Shown: one piece after another, positions 11,506 through 21,231 of the stretch | Numbering within the stretch: position 1 is the first letter of the stretch | Layout of the letters: each line of letters starts with the position of its first letter | Source: Hypericum androsaemum | Lineage: Eukaryota > Streptophyta > Magnoliopsida > Malpighiales > Hypericaceae | Direction of reading: 5' to 3' | Assembly: GCA_963995505.1 (NCBI GenBank) | Contig: OZ023183.1 | Coordinates: 20,208,671-20,272,670 of the forward strand | Length of the DNA stretch: 64,000 nt | The notes under the pieces: model-generated | Told to the model about the DNA's origin: nothing | Database searches by the model: none | What the model saw: the letters and a program-made list of their open reading frames with translations, nothing else | Position numbers and translations under genes: made by a program

Positions 11506-11649
11506 GCACAAAAGTTGAGGCAACCATCATCACACATTCTTCTACAATTCCTCTCTATCTAAGTGCAATTATAAGTCAAAAGTGCTCATTAATTACCACC
11601 AATTTAAGACAATTAGCTTCCAATTAAGCATCATAAACAAGGCAATAAT

Positions 11650-13302
11650 ATGTCTGGTCCCATAAGCACTACCTCCTTTCTTCCCTTAATCTCACTTGTC
11701 ATCATCATCCTTATCCAAGTTGTCCAAGCAGCTCCTCTGGGGACATGGAAGCTGCTAATGAACAACACGGGGATATCCGCAATGCACATGCAGCTCCTCC
11801 CCAACAACCGCGTCATCATGTTCGACCGCACTGACTTCGGCGTCTCCAACATCTCCCTCCCCAATGGCACCTGCCGATACGACACTCAGGAGGCCGCACT
11901 TAAGACGGACTGCTCCGCGCACTCCGTGGAGTACGATGTCATTGCCGACACGCTCAGGCCCCTCACCGTCCTGACCGACACTTGGTGCTCCTCCGGCTCC
12001 CTCATGCCTAATGGTACATTGGCCCAGACCGGCGGCTACAAGAACGGCGAGAAACGTGTCAGGCTTTTCTCCCCCTGCAGCGACACCAGCTGCGACTGGC
12101 TGGAGCTGCCCGCCGCGCTCAATATCAAGAGGTGGTACGCCACCAACCAGGTGCTTCCAGACGGCACGCAGATTGTCGTCGGAGGGATCGACGCGAACAA
12201 CTACGAGTACTATCCCAAGACCACCTACACTGGCACCTACAATTTGGCGTTCCTGGGTCAGACCTGGGACGCAGGCATCTTCAACAATCTCTACCCTTTC
12301 GTGTTCTTGAACACCGATGGCAACCTCTTCGTCTTCAACAACAACCGCGCCATCTTGCTCAGTTACAAAAACAATACGGTGCTCAAGACTTACCCCACCG
12401 TCCCCGGAGGCCACCCCAGGAACTACCCCAGCACTGGCTCCGCGGTTCTGCTTCCGCTTACGAATATCAACGCGACCAGTGTAGCAGCGGAAGTGCTTGT
12501 ATGTGGAGGCGCACCCAACGGCTCCTACACTCTGGTCTCGAAAAGCAAAACCTTCGCCCAGGCGTTGAGCACCTGCGCCAGGATGAAGATCAACGACCCG
12601 AACCCGCAGTGGGAGATGGACACCATGCCGCTTCCCAGAGTGATGGGAGACATGACGATGCTCCCGAACGGCGACGTCTTGATCATCAACGGCTGCGCCA
12701 ATGGCACCGCGGGCTGGGAATTCGGGAGGAACCCGGTACTGAGCCCGGTGGTGTACCACCCTGACAACGCCTTGGGGTCGAGGTTCGAGGTAGAGAATCC
12801 ATCCACAATCCCGAGGATGTACCACTCCACCGCGATATCGCTTCCGGACGGTAGGGTTCTGGTGGGAGGAAGCAACCCCCACGCGCTATACCAGTTCGGA
12901 AGCAATGTTGTATTCCCCACGGAGCTGCGCCTCGAGGCCTTCTACCCATCATACATGGACGCCTCATTCGATCCGCTGCGCCCCAAGTTCGTGTCTTCCG
13001 GGGTTACCATCGGGTACAAGAAGGCTCTGCTCCTGCAGTTCCGGATCCCGGGGACCGTGGACTTCAGTGCCGTGTCGGTGACGATGACGGCGCCGCCATT
13101 CACCACGCATTCCTTCTCGATGAACCAGAGACAGATGGTGCTCCCTGTCCTGAAACAGGTCTTCAAGATCAACGAGCCAATGACTTACAGAATCCAAGTC
13201 CAGATGCCTCCGACCACCGTCATAGCGCCACCCGGTTACTATATGGTGTCTGTCGTCCACCAGAAGGTCCCAAGTCCGGCCATCTGGATCCAGCTCAAGT
13301 GA
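11650..13302 (+). CDS. GLOX: GLOX-type aldehyde (glyoxal) oxidase, copy 2
   Basis: Complete single-exon gene of 550 codons, the usual length for plant GLOX proteins. Residues 1-27 form a signal peptide (probable cut after VQA), followed by the glyoxal oxidase N-terminal propeller (about 35-430) and a C-terminal DUF1929-type domain (about 440-550). All radical-copper residues expected from fungal glyoxal oxidase are visible: Cys113 (WCSSG) and Tyr163 (RWYATN) for the thioether cofactor, Tyr391 and His392 (MYHS), and His487 (TTHSFS). It is predicted to oxidise aldehydes in the apoplast with release of hydrogen peroxide; the substrate is unknown. The CDS is GC-rich compared with its AT-rich flanks. 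It differs from copy 3 by one silent base (13275, Ser542). Several N-x-S/T sites fit secretion. Confidence 0.96.
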   Translation: MSGPISTTSFLPLISLVIIILIQVVQAAPLGTWKLLMNNTGISAMHMQLLPNNRVIMFDRTDFGVSNISLPNGTCRYDTQEAALKTDCSAHSVEYDVIADTLRPLTVLTDTWCSSGSLMPNGTLAQTGGYKNGEKRVRLFSPCSDTSCDWLELPAALNIKRWYATNQVLPDGTQIVVGGIDANNYEYYPKTTYTGTYNLAFLGQTWDAGIFNNLYPFVFLNTDGNLFVFNNNRAILLSYKNNTVLKTYPTVPGGHPRNYPSTGSAVLLPLTNINATSVAAEVLVCGGAPNGSYTLVSKSKTFAQALSTCARMKINDPNPQWEMDTMPLPRVMGDMTMLPNGDVLIINGCANGTAGWEFGRNPVLSPVVYHPDNALGSRFEVENPSTIPRMYHSTAISLPDGRVLVGGSNPHALYQFGSNVVFPTELRLEAFYPSYMDASFDPLRPKFVSSGVTIGYKKALLLQFRIPGTVDFSAVSVTMTAPPFTTHSFSMNQRQMVLPVLKQVFKINEPMTYRIQVQMPPTTVIAPPGYYMVSVVHQKVPSPAIWIQLK

Positions 13303-13752
13303 TTGACACTTTTTTTTTGCTTGCTTGTGTTTATGTTGCTACCCTTGTATTTATCTTCTTTTTTTCCTTTTAATTTTCCATCACTACTTTGTATCTAGTG
13401 ATGTTATTAACATATTTGCACATTTCCTGTATCCATGGTCTTCTTCAAGTTATTAATATTATGACTATATAGTATACGGTGCGTATATTTCGTTACTCGG
13501 AGACATACGAGGCTTCTATACCTACTTCCCCTCTTGCCCCTATTATATTCAATGAATTCCCAACGGTAATAATTCGGGTTAATTTTACTTTAGCAATTCT
13601 CCGCTTGTAATTCTCCTTGATCGACATTACCAAGTGATCGTCAAATTCCTCAGTTTCTACATAATTTCAAGTACAAAAAAATGTCTTAGACCAAAGACCA
13701 CCGAATTACAAAATTTACTTGTTGATTCTCATTGCAACTTTAAGCCAGCCCA
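13303..13752 (+). other. 3' flank of GLOX copy 2, diverged from copy 3
   Basis: Homologous to about 22885-23060 downstream of copy 3 (shared blocks such as TACTACTTTGTATCT and GACTATATAGTATACGGTG), but with many substitutions and indels. The drop in identity begins two bases after the stop codon. It probably contains the 3' UTR. Confidence 0.6.
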
Positions 13753-13861
13753 ACTACCTATTAACTCCGGTTAAAAAGATGATATATAATAATAGTACAC
13801 CAAAAAAGAAAATAATAAGCAACTTGGCCATTTCTCAAGAACATCACACGACAAAAGCACG
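13753..13861 (+). repeat. Interspersed 105-bp repeat, unit 1
   Basis: Closely matches 24643-24744, beginning CCTATTAACTCCGGTTAAAA and ending near CGACAAAAGC. It contains AATAAGCAACTTGGC, which recurs at about 13905. Function is unknown. Confidence 0.7.
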
Positions 13862-14299
13862 GTAAAAATAATAATTTCTGCACGGTAATAAGCAAATTGG
13901 CAAATAATAAGCAAGTTGGCGGACACCAAGTGCCCGATGGGCGCCGGCCTTGCCTGTACCAAAATTTCTTATCCGCTTTTCTTTCTTTCTCGTCATTTCC
14001 AATAAACTTCACCCGAGTTTCAATAAACTCCACCTTGACGAAACACTATCCCTTGAAGAAATCCGAGACCTTGTGAAAGCAAGTCGACTCTACCAACTCT
14101 ACCTCGAATCATAGATACACCGTCATCAATAAGACAATCTTAACTTTTTCTCCGCCCTTTGTTCAATAACTTAGAGACAGCCCCCAATCTCAAGCATCTC
14201 CCGAGATTGCTTGGCCTATTTCCTCCAACCTCCATTGAACCTCAACATGCAAGTTCACTTGCCGAAGTAACCCTGTGACCAATAGACGCGCCCTCTATT

Positions 14300-15545
14300 T
14301 TTATGTCATCCCCATGCTCCTCAACCTCGAACTGCTTCTCTGTTGGACCTTTTTGCCTCGAACCAATGCTACTTGCCATAGCATACAATGGAAAACTTTT
14401 TGTTCTACCAAGTAGAACCCTCGATATATATCACGAACTCTACCATTCGGCCTTGAGTGAGATACCTGATTCGCCTGTGGTGTTATCAACAGCTTCGCAT
14501 TCCCAATGCCAAACCTACCCAATACCTTTGACGTCGATGTTCTTTTAGACAATCATAGCGGGTCCTTGCTAACAATACTTCTCTGAGATAACTATGGCTT
14601 CTTGCCAACTATGCCTCTACGAAACAACCATAGCTTGCTAACCATATCTCCGCGAATACCAACTGTACTCAAACTATTCATGTCAAGGCTTTGCTCCATC
14701 ATACAAGAGCCTTCCCCCTCTCCATCAGAACCCAAAGATGTAACTCCACCTACATATGTGCCCCCACTAACCTGTAGGTATTCCTTGTATCTCTTCCACT
14801 CTTCATCACCACCACGTCATCTTTCTCCATCTCGATTAGACCGCCTACAACCTTATAGTTGTACCCACTATAATCTAAGGCTCCTAATGAGATCATATTC
14901 CTCTCCAACTTTAAAATATGCTTAATCTCACACAATTTTCTCTCAACACTATCCCACATCTTGATTCGGATATCACCTACGTCAGTGATTCTACAAGTAG
15001 AACCATCACCCACAGTCATTATACCTAAATCAACGAAGTAGGTGTCTTGGACGTCATGTGAAAGGAACAAGCGCTATCCAAAATTCAGGAATCAGAATGC
15101 TTTGGACTTGACATAACAGAAAAATAGTCACCATTTTACCCGTCCGAATAAGAAGTCATATTCATAGAACCCGATCATTTTCTCTTGTGGTCCATAGTTC
15201 TTCTTGTACAATCCTTCTTCATGTACCATTTTTCTCCGCACTCGAAGCAATTTTCCTTGAACCTCCTTGACCTCGACCTGGATCCTCTTCCATATATTCC
15301 TTCACGACGACCATGGCTAACCCTCACAACCAGTCCTTCCATTTTTTTATTGTCAGTTTTCCTCCTTTGATGAAATCCTAGTAGAGCAGTTGTGATATCC
15401 TCCAACATAGGGATTTCTTTCCCCAAGTTAGAGTTGTAAGCAAATTCTCATAAGAATTCGGTAAGAAATTCAGAGCAACAATGCCTTGTCTTCCTCCTCA
15501 AACTTCGCATCAACCCTTCTCAAATCACTTAACAGTTGATTGAAA
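14300..15545 (-). pseudogene. Decayed Ty1/copia (Tork-like) gag-protease fragment
   Basis: Reading the minus strand from 15545: a gag segment (FNQLLSDLRRVDAKFEEED), then a zinc knuckle CFECGEKWYMKKDC at about 15220-15280 in which the usual histidine is tyrosine, then the protease/pre-integrase stretch (15070-14750) with VGDGSTCRITDVGDIRIKM and RNMISLGALD. These blocks are in the Tnt1/Tork order. Frames are broken between them, and no LTR, RT or integrase is seen. The part below 14550 is not identifiable. Confidence 0.7.
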
Positions 15546-16053
15546 ACATTGATCGATTAGCTTTAAAAGTTATGTTATTTGCTGAGTTATTTGTGAGCTC
15601 GCAATTTAAGTTTGCTGCATTGAGTTATTTTCTGAGGCTAATCCATGATTGTTATTTTCATAAGTTAAATTATTTTCCTTTGGTGTGTCAAGAGAAATTT
15701 CCATTACATTTCTGTATGTATATTTTCAAAAAAACATAATTATATTTAAATCTGAAGCAAAATACAAAATACGTTTAAACTCCTAGTTGCCAGACCCATT
15801 TACATATATGTTCCAAAATGAACTTTCAAACATCTTAGCAAACCATATAAAACATGAAATAGGAACAAAATCACGTCAAACGTACTCCATTAATTATAAC
15901 ATAAACACACTGGCAATTTTTTATATAAGTAAACCGTAAAATACACTGACAGTTTACAAGATAATAAACTTGACAAAATTAAAATACAACGAAACCACAT
16001 AATACTGATGGAATCAGAAGACAAAAGGAAAAACACCATCATTATATTTGTAC
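15546..16053. other. Intergenic, nothing recognised
   Basis: AT-rich sequence downstream of the proline-rich protein gene. It presumably holds that gene's 3' UTR next to 16053. Confidence 0.4.
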
Positions 16054-16377
16054 TCAAGGAGTAACGGTGCTTGGTTTGGAATTCTTGAAAAGCGTCGGTA
16101 TGGTGGGCAACTTAGGGACTTCCGGTTTAGGAAAAGGAGGCAGCTCAGGCAACTCGGGTTTCGGAAGCTCGGGAATTTCGGGATTTGGCAACGTAGGAAT
16201 CTCTGGTTTTGGCAACTCGGGGACCACAGGTTTTGGCATTTCGGGCAACGGCAGTTTCGGAAGTGGCGGCATGTCCACAAGGTGGCGAGGCTCCCCCCTG
16301 ATTGCGTCGCAGCTCATGATCATGAAGCTCGAGGCGATCAGGAGGAGCACCGGAGCTAGGAAGCGGAAGGAGGCCAT
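16054..16377 (-). CDS. PELPK-like small secreted proline-rich protein
   Basis: A 107-codon single-exon gene. The first 25 residues form a clear signal peptide (hydrophobic APVLLLIASS, probable cut after CDA). From about residue 35 to 95 it is made of repeats of the form P-[EKV]-[LIV]-P-[KEN], such as PELPKPEIP, ending in a basic tail. This layout matches PELPK1-type cell-wall proteins of Arabidopsis, which have the same pentapeptide repeats but are longer. It probably sits in the wall and has no expected enzymatic activity. A TATA box lies about 108 bases upstream. The opposite strand has open frames of similar length, but they are Gly/Phe-rich shadows of the repeat. Homology rests on repeat style and signal peptide, so the family name is likely but not certain. 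Confidence 0.8.
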   Translation of the reverse strand: MASFRFLAPVLLLIASSFMIMSCDAIRGEPRHLVDMPPLPKLPLPEMPKPVVPELPKPEIPTLPNPEIPELPKPELPELPPFPKPEVPKLPTIPTLFKNSKPSTVTP

Positions 16378-16484
16378 ATCTCTACCTTAATTTGGTGTAA
16401 CTTGTATAGTACATGCTTAGGGTTCTGTTAGTTTCTAGTGGTGCTTTCTTTTTATGGTTATAACTAATGTGGTTCCTGTGAGGG

Positions 16485-16491
16485 TTTTATA
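16485..16491 (-). promoter_or_regulatory. TATA box of the PELPK-like gene
   Basis: Minus strand reads CTATAAAAC, about 108 bases upstream of the ATG at 16377. Confidence 0.6.
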
Positions 16492-16499
16492 GAGGTGAG

Positions 16500-17261
16500 A
16501 AGTGGAGAATAGTCAAGTTTCAAGTGAGGTTGGTTGGAAACTGTAGGTGTTGTTTGGTGAACTTCTCACCTGTTCTTATCTAATTGATCATTATATATAA
16601 TCCGGTGGGTTTTATACGGATGAGAACTTTGAAATGTGGTAATCCTCAAATTCGAGAACTTTTAGTTAAATTAAAACAACACTCTTGTCTGTTGATATAA
16701 GTGTTTGTTTATTTTTCACTAAATTTATTAAAAGAAAAGGAAATATTTCTCTCCTCGACTATAATTTTATATAATTTCAATATAGTAATTACACCAATGA
16801 GTACTTTTAAGTATAATCTCATATGCATACTAGGTAAATACCTATCAAATTACATCTAAGTAATATGATAAAACTTTAGATCACCTCTTAACCAAAAGAA
16901 AAACATAACCCGTCAAGTTTGTTTTTGAAATGATCTCCAAGACTCTTCAAAACACCTCATCCTTATTATTTTCGCCTTAGGTCAAGCTCCTGATGTCGGG
17001 AAAATTACATCAGTTATTGGGTGCCGTTTCGTTTTTTCGAAGATTTTGGAAAGAACTGTTCTTATAAATTTTGTTTTTGCAACGTACTGTCCTTATAATG
17101 TCTTTTGAGGGTATTTGGGTCAATTGTTGGGATAACCGCATTTGAATTGCAAGTGTGGTGGGTAGTCTTAAAAATCTATCAATATTTTTTTCTTAAATTT
17201 TTTGATTGAATATAGAAATTGTAATATGGTATAGTATTAGAATGACTTAATTTCCTGGTCA
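16500..17261. other. Upstream/intergenic DNA, nothing recognised
   Basis: AT-rich; contains whatever distal promoter the PELPK-like gene has. No repeat or RNA feature identified. Confidence 0.4.
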
Positions 17262-17690
17262 AACAGAGCGGCAAACGCACTCTCAAAGCACGCATTAGAG
17301 ATTTTTTTTACCATTTTGTATTTGATGTTCTGTTAGCTTCTTGTATGGACATGTATTTAGATGGCTTGCAGGAAGTTAGCCTCCCTTGTTGTACTCGTAG
17401 GACTAGTGATTTAGATGGCACGGAATTTTGTAAAGTATAATGGTATCAACGTCAAGACGGGTTCCTTCCATGTCGAGGTGCTCTTTACCTCCTGCTAGTT
17501 TTTTCCACTGGGTTTTACGGCAAGAGAGTTTTACTGAGGTCTGTGGCTGCAACCTCGAAAACGAGGATTCTACGACATATAGGAATAGTAGTACCCGTCA
17601 CAATGATGAGCCACATGGATCTTCAGTTATGAGGCTTGATTTTGTGTAGAATAATTATTTATAATATAATTGTGTTTTATTTTCGTATTT
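17262..17690 (+). pseudogene. Second copy of the LINE RNase H relic
   Basis: Plus-strand counterpart of 3600-4040, retaining a degenerate ALSKHALE block and the same downstream sequence. It is interrupted at 17691-17704 by a younger LINE. Stops break the domain frame. Confidence 0.6.
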
Positions 17691-17704
17691 ATATATCAGG
17701 GCTT

Positions 17705-18932
17705 TTTTTGAAAAGTAAAAATATTATTTCACCTTAACAATACTGTACAAGAGAGCACAATGGCATAGAGAGCAATCGCAGCAGCTTGAGAAAATGGAGA
17801 GTACACACCAGCTGCTAGTAAGGCACATAGTTCACCTAGTTCATCTAGTTATACAAACACCAGCTACACCATCAAATTAATAAACAAGAGAACATCTTGA
17901 AAGCTAATCCTAGAGGACAATCCCGACCAATAAGTCCATTCCAAAAGACACCTCGAAATGCGAAGCATTAGCTTATCAAAGCTAAAACCCTCACTATCAA
18001 ACACCACACAGTTTCTTGCTTTCCAGACACTCCAACAGATAGCAGCAAATAACGTATACCAAACTTGCTTGAGGAACTTGCCACGAACCAGCCCAATCCA
18101 TATATTAGAAAATAGTAGTGAGGAACTATTGGCACACCAATAAATCCCAAGCAAGTTGACAAAGTGATACCAAATTTTTGCCACAACAGGACGGTGAATG
18201 AATAAATGGTCAGAAGACTCGACTCCAAGATTGCAAAGGGGGCACTTAGAGTCACCACTTCGAAGCAGCCCCACCCGGACAAGATTATCCCTAATTTTTA
18301 TACGATCTTGTAAAGCCGTCCATAAAAAACAACTAAATTTGAACAGTATAAGCTTCGTCAACCCATTCCTAAAAATAGAGGGGCCACAAAAAAGAAGCCA
18401 TCAAACATAAGGGAGTAAAGACCCTTAACCGAGTAACCGGAATTGCAGTCTGGTTTCCATGTGACCTTGTCTACTGCCGATTGTAAAGGAGGGACAGCGG
18501 AAAGTAAAGACAGCAGAGAACTCAATGAATTCTCTTCCCAAGCACGTAATTCGCGCCTCCAATAGAAAGGCCATTACAGCGAACCATCAGCTTGAGAACA
18601 GAACTCCTTAATGGGGGCTCCGTGCTGTAACGAAATAGAATACAATCTGAGAAATAGAGCAGCAAAAGAAACATTAGAGTACCAAATGTCCTCCCAAAAT
18701 CTGATGCGGTCACCCCTGCCGACAGTGTAACAGATATTGCGCTTGAAGATGGAGGCTAAAGCAGTCTCCAAAAAAGCTAGTTGCCAGATAGCCTGCCAAA
18801 GATCGAAAAGGCGGGGGCGACAGGGCACTTTCGACAAGACAAAAGAGACGCTGCGATGAGAACCACCATGTATGCCCTTAACAACCCGAGCCCACAATGA
18901 GTCCGGCTCAGCAAGGAAGCGCCAAATCCACC
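17705..18932 (-). mobile_element. 5'-truncated LINE with 14-bp TSD
   Basis: The minus strand starts within ORF2 (WRFLAEPDSLWARVVKGIHG, then RNICYTVGRGDRIRFWEDIW) and ends with the zf-RVT domain: FLWTALQDRI, CPLCNLGVESSDHLFIHRP and LVRGKFLKQVWY. In the zf-RVT block the final cysteine of the usual HC pair is arginine. The frame is broken at about 18361-18522. The perfect 14-bp repeat ATATATCAGGGCTT flanks it (17691-17704 and 18933-18946), with a T-run (minus-strand A tail) at 17705. It inserted into the duplicated GLOX upstream flank; the counterpart near 3545-3600 lacks it. Confidence 0.88.
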
Positions 18933-19032
18933 ATATATCAGGGCTTACCACTATATACCGAAAAAATGTAAACATGTAAATGGAAGCCTCCGAGAAACTT
19001 CAGCGGCCCACGCGCTTTCAAAACAAAAAATA

Positions 19033-20083
19033 GAGATAACTACTGAGAGGACCCTAGGGTATAGTTAAATAGACTCTGAGAATCCTGTAGTTTCTCTACT
19101 AATTTATGAGCCCTTGTAGTTTAGTTATTATTATACCCCGGAGTCCTTCGCTGATGTCATTAGTTATTTTTTTAAGTAAATGACTCAAATATCTTTACAA
19201 AAAAATTTTAATTAATTTTATCTCTGGTGAGAAACGTTGCCAACCCAAAACCCCAATAGACAAAAAAAAATTGGAATTCAAATACTATCCCCAAAAAATT
19301 GGGGATTACTTCCCCAAAATTCCAGTTGGACAATTTGTGAGCCCGATGATGACGTTGGCCGGCGACTTCCCAAAGGCCACACATGTCCAAACCTGGATCT
19401 GCTCGACTCTTGTCATTTCCTGGAAAAATTGAGAGGGAAGAAGGAGATTGAATGGTGTTAACGAAGGAGATTCAATCTCATCAAAGGAGAAGCTCTCTCG
19501 CTTGAATATGGAGCCATCGTACTGCGCAGTGAACAAGCCAGGGATTTGATCAATCGACTCACTAGAATGTGTTCGATTTTTTGAGACTGGGTTATTTTCC
19601 TTCTCCGACACTGTACTTCTCTTTCTTCTCCGCTCTTTTCCTGCTTCCCTCTCCGAAGAAGACGACGTCGGGACCGGTCTGGGTTCGAGGTCATCTCTGG
19701 TCACAAAGCTCTGGGTTCGAGGTCATCTCCGGTAGGGAAGAACAGTGTCCTTTGGGTTTTTTTCTATTGGGGGTATTAATCCATTTGGCCATTTTTGGGT
19801 TCTAGTTCTGGGTTCTCCTTCATAGGAGCAATAAAGGTCGCCTGAGATGTCGCCAGAGAAGACAGAGGGTCGCCGGAGAAGATGGAAGGTTCACCGGAGA
19901 GGCGGTAGGAGATAATTCTAGAGGTATAATAGTCATTTCAGGATGAAAAAAATTGATGATGTCAACGGAGGACCTGAGAGTATAATAAAGACCAAACTAT
20001 AGGAGCTCTTAAATTAGTAGAAAAACTACAGGGTTCTCAAAGTCTATTTAACTATACCCTGGGGTTCTGTATGTAATTATCTC
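19033..20083. mobile_element. Non-autonomous MULE-like element with long terminal inverted repeats
   Basis: The ends are inverted copies of each other for at least 120 bases (GAGATAACTAC... at 19033 and GAGATAATTAC... reading back from 20083), sharing the block around AGGGTATAGTTAAATAGACT. The flanks carry AAAAAATA (19025-19032 and 20084-20091), extendable to a 9-bp CAAAAAATA if one terminal base is assigned to the duplication. Long TIRs with an 8-9 bp TSD suggest Mutator superfamily. No transposase is present. The interior (19220-19910) has a 132-codon minus frame and GC-richer sequence of unknown origin. Confidence 0.75.
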
Positions 20084-20091
20084 AAAAAATA

Positions 20092-20942
20092 CCATTATGA
20101 AGAACAAAGTTGTCATTAGAAGACTAATTACAAAGATTAGTAATTATTAAGGTGTTTTTTAAGGATGATCAGGCCTTCGCACTTTTTGGGGCTTGGGCTA
20201 TTGGCTAACACCAAATGTTATTCTCCGAGGTCGATAGATCAAATCAGAAGGGCATCTGGAACATTGATGCATGTACTTGAAATCGAAATCATCAAAGTCA
20301 AAATTCCAAGCACCTAAGGCCCAATAATAAATAAGAGAATCGGAAGAAAGTCTTCATTGATGATTAGTTAGGTGCTCAATCGGTTTCCTATGGTGTGGCA
20401 GCCAACAGAAGAATGATTGAGAGAATGTCTCTCTACCTGGTACACCCATATCACCAAATGACGTCATATCAATTTGGCTTCATTGAATCAAATATGAAGA
20501 CGTGAAATTGTCAACAGGCGGAATTAATTAACTAGGCCAAGATAAATAAAATTATTAAATTTAATAAAAAAAAGTGTTTATGTATGGATCATATATCATC
20601 TATGAAAAATACACGAACCATCTATACAACAAATTATATTTCGTTTATCAATTGTTTTAAAATTTTAGGTATGAGATAAATACTCAGCACACAATAACTA
20701 ACAAAGCAAATTCAAATACACGAAAAAGACAAATTGAACTTTGTTTGATGAGAGTTATTGGTTTAGGCGTGGATGAGCATATCCAATTGTAAAAGTCAAT
20801 CTGCCTCTTGAAAAGGAACTTCCAACGATAAAGTCAAAGCAGTGCATATTAAGAGATTTCAAAGAATGTCAATAACAAAAACAAAAAAAAGAACACGACA
20901 AAAGCAATGAACAAGCAGACAGAAAACGACATGTACTTGGAA
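20092..20942 (+). repeat. Distal upstream module Q of GLOX copy 3
   Basis: Aligns with 2560-3500 on the other strand, including the blocks around CAAAGTTGTCATTAGAAGAC and GATGCATGTACTTGAAATCG. It carries no recognised gene. Confidence 0.7.
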
Positions 20943-21079
20943 TACATATGTATAATACTACATGTTACTAACTACCGAACAATTCCTATAACCGTCCTAA
21001 ACTCATTAACAAATCTCCGTGTCTACCAACAACAAGCTTAAAGCAACGTGTGCATGAGATCCTGAGAGAGCCAATCATC

Positions 21080-21087
21080 TATATAAA
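21080..21087 (+). promoter_or_regulatory. TATA box of GLOX copy 3
   Basis: TATATAAA, in the same promoter context as copies 1 and 2, 145 bases before the start codon. Confidence 0.65.
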
Positions 21088-21231
21088 GCACAAAAGTTGA
21101 GGCAACCATCATCACACATTCTTCTACAATTCCTCTCTATCTAAGTGCAATTATAAGTCAAAAGTGCTCATTAATTACCACCAATTTAAGACAATTAGCT
21201 TCCAATTAAGCATCATAAACAAGGCAATAAT

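Noticed and set aside
12132..12764. 210-codon sense-strand alternative frame inside GLOX (also in copies 1 and 3)
   Set aside because: A frame-shifted shadow rich in Arg, Gln and His, typical of reading GC-rich codons out of phase.
11755..12882. 375-codon antisense open frame, repeated in all three GLOX copies
   Set aside because: It is the complement of the GLOX coding frame. It persists because the copies are nearly identical and GC-rich at third positions; the translation has no domain.
16048..16390. Gly/Phe-rich frames opposite the PELPK-like gene
   Set aside because: They mirror the Pro-rich repeat. The minus frame has the signal peptide and TATA box.
3632..17649. Paired 66-70 codon frames (minus 3632-3832, plus 17440-17649) that look conserved
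   Set aside because: They are homologous and both open, but most of their differences change amino acids, so there is no sign of selection. They lie in a duplicated LINE relic.
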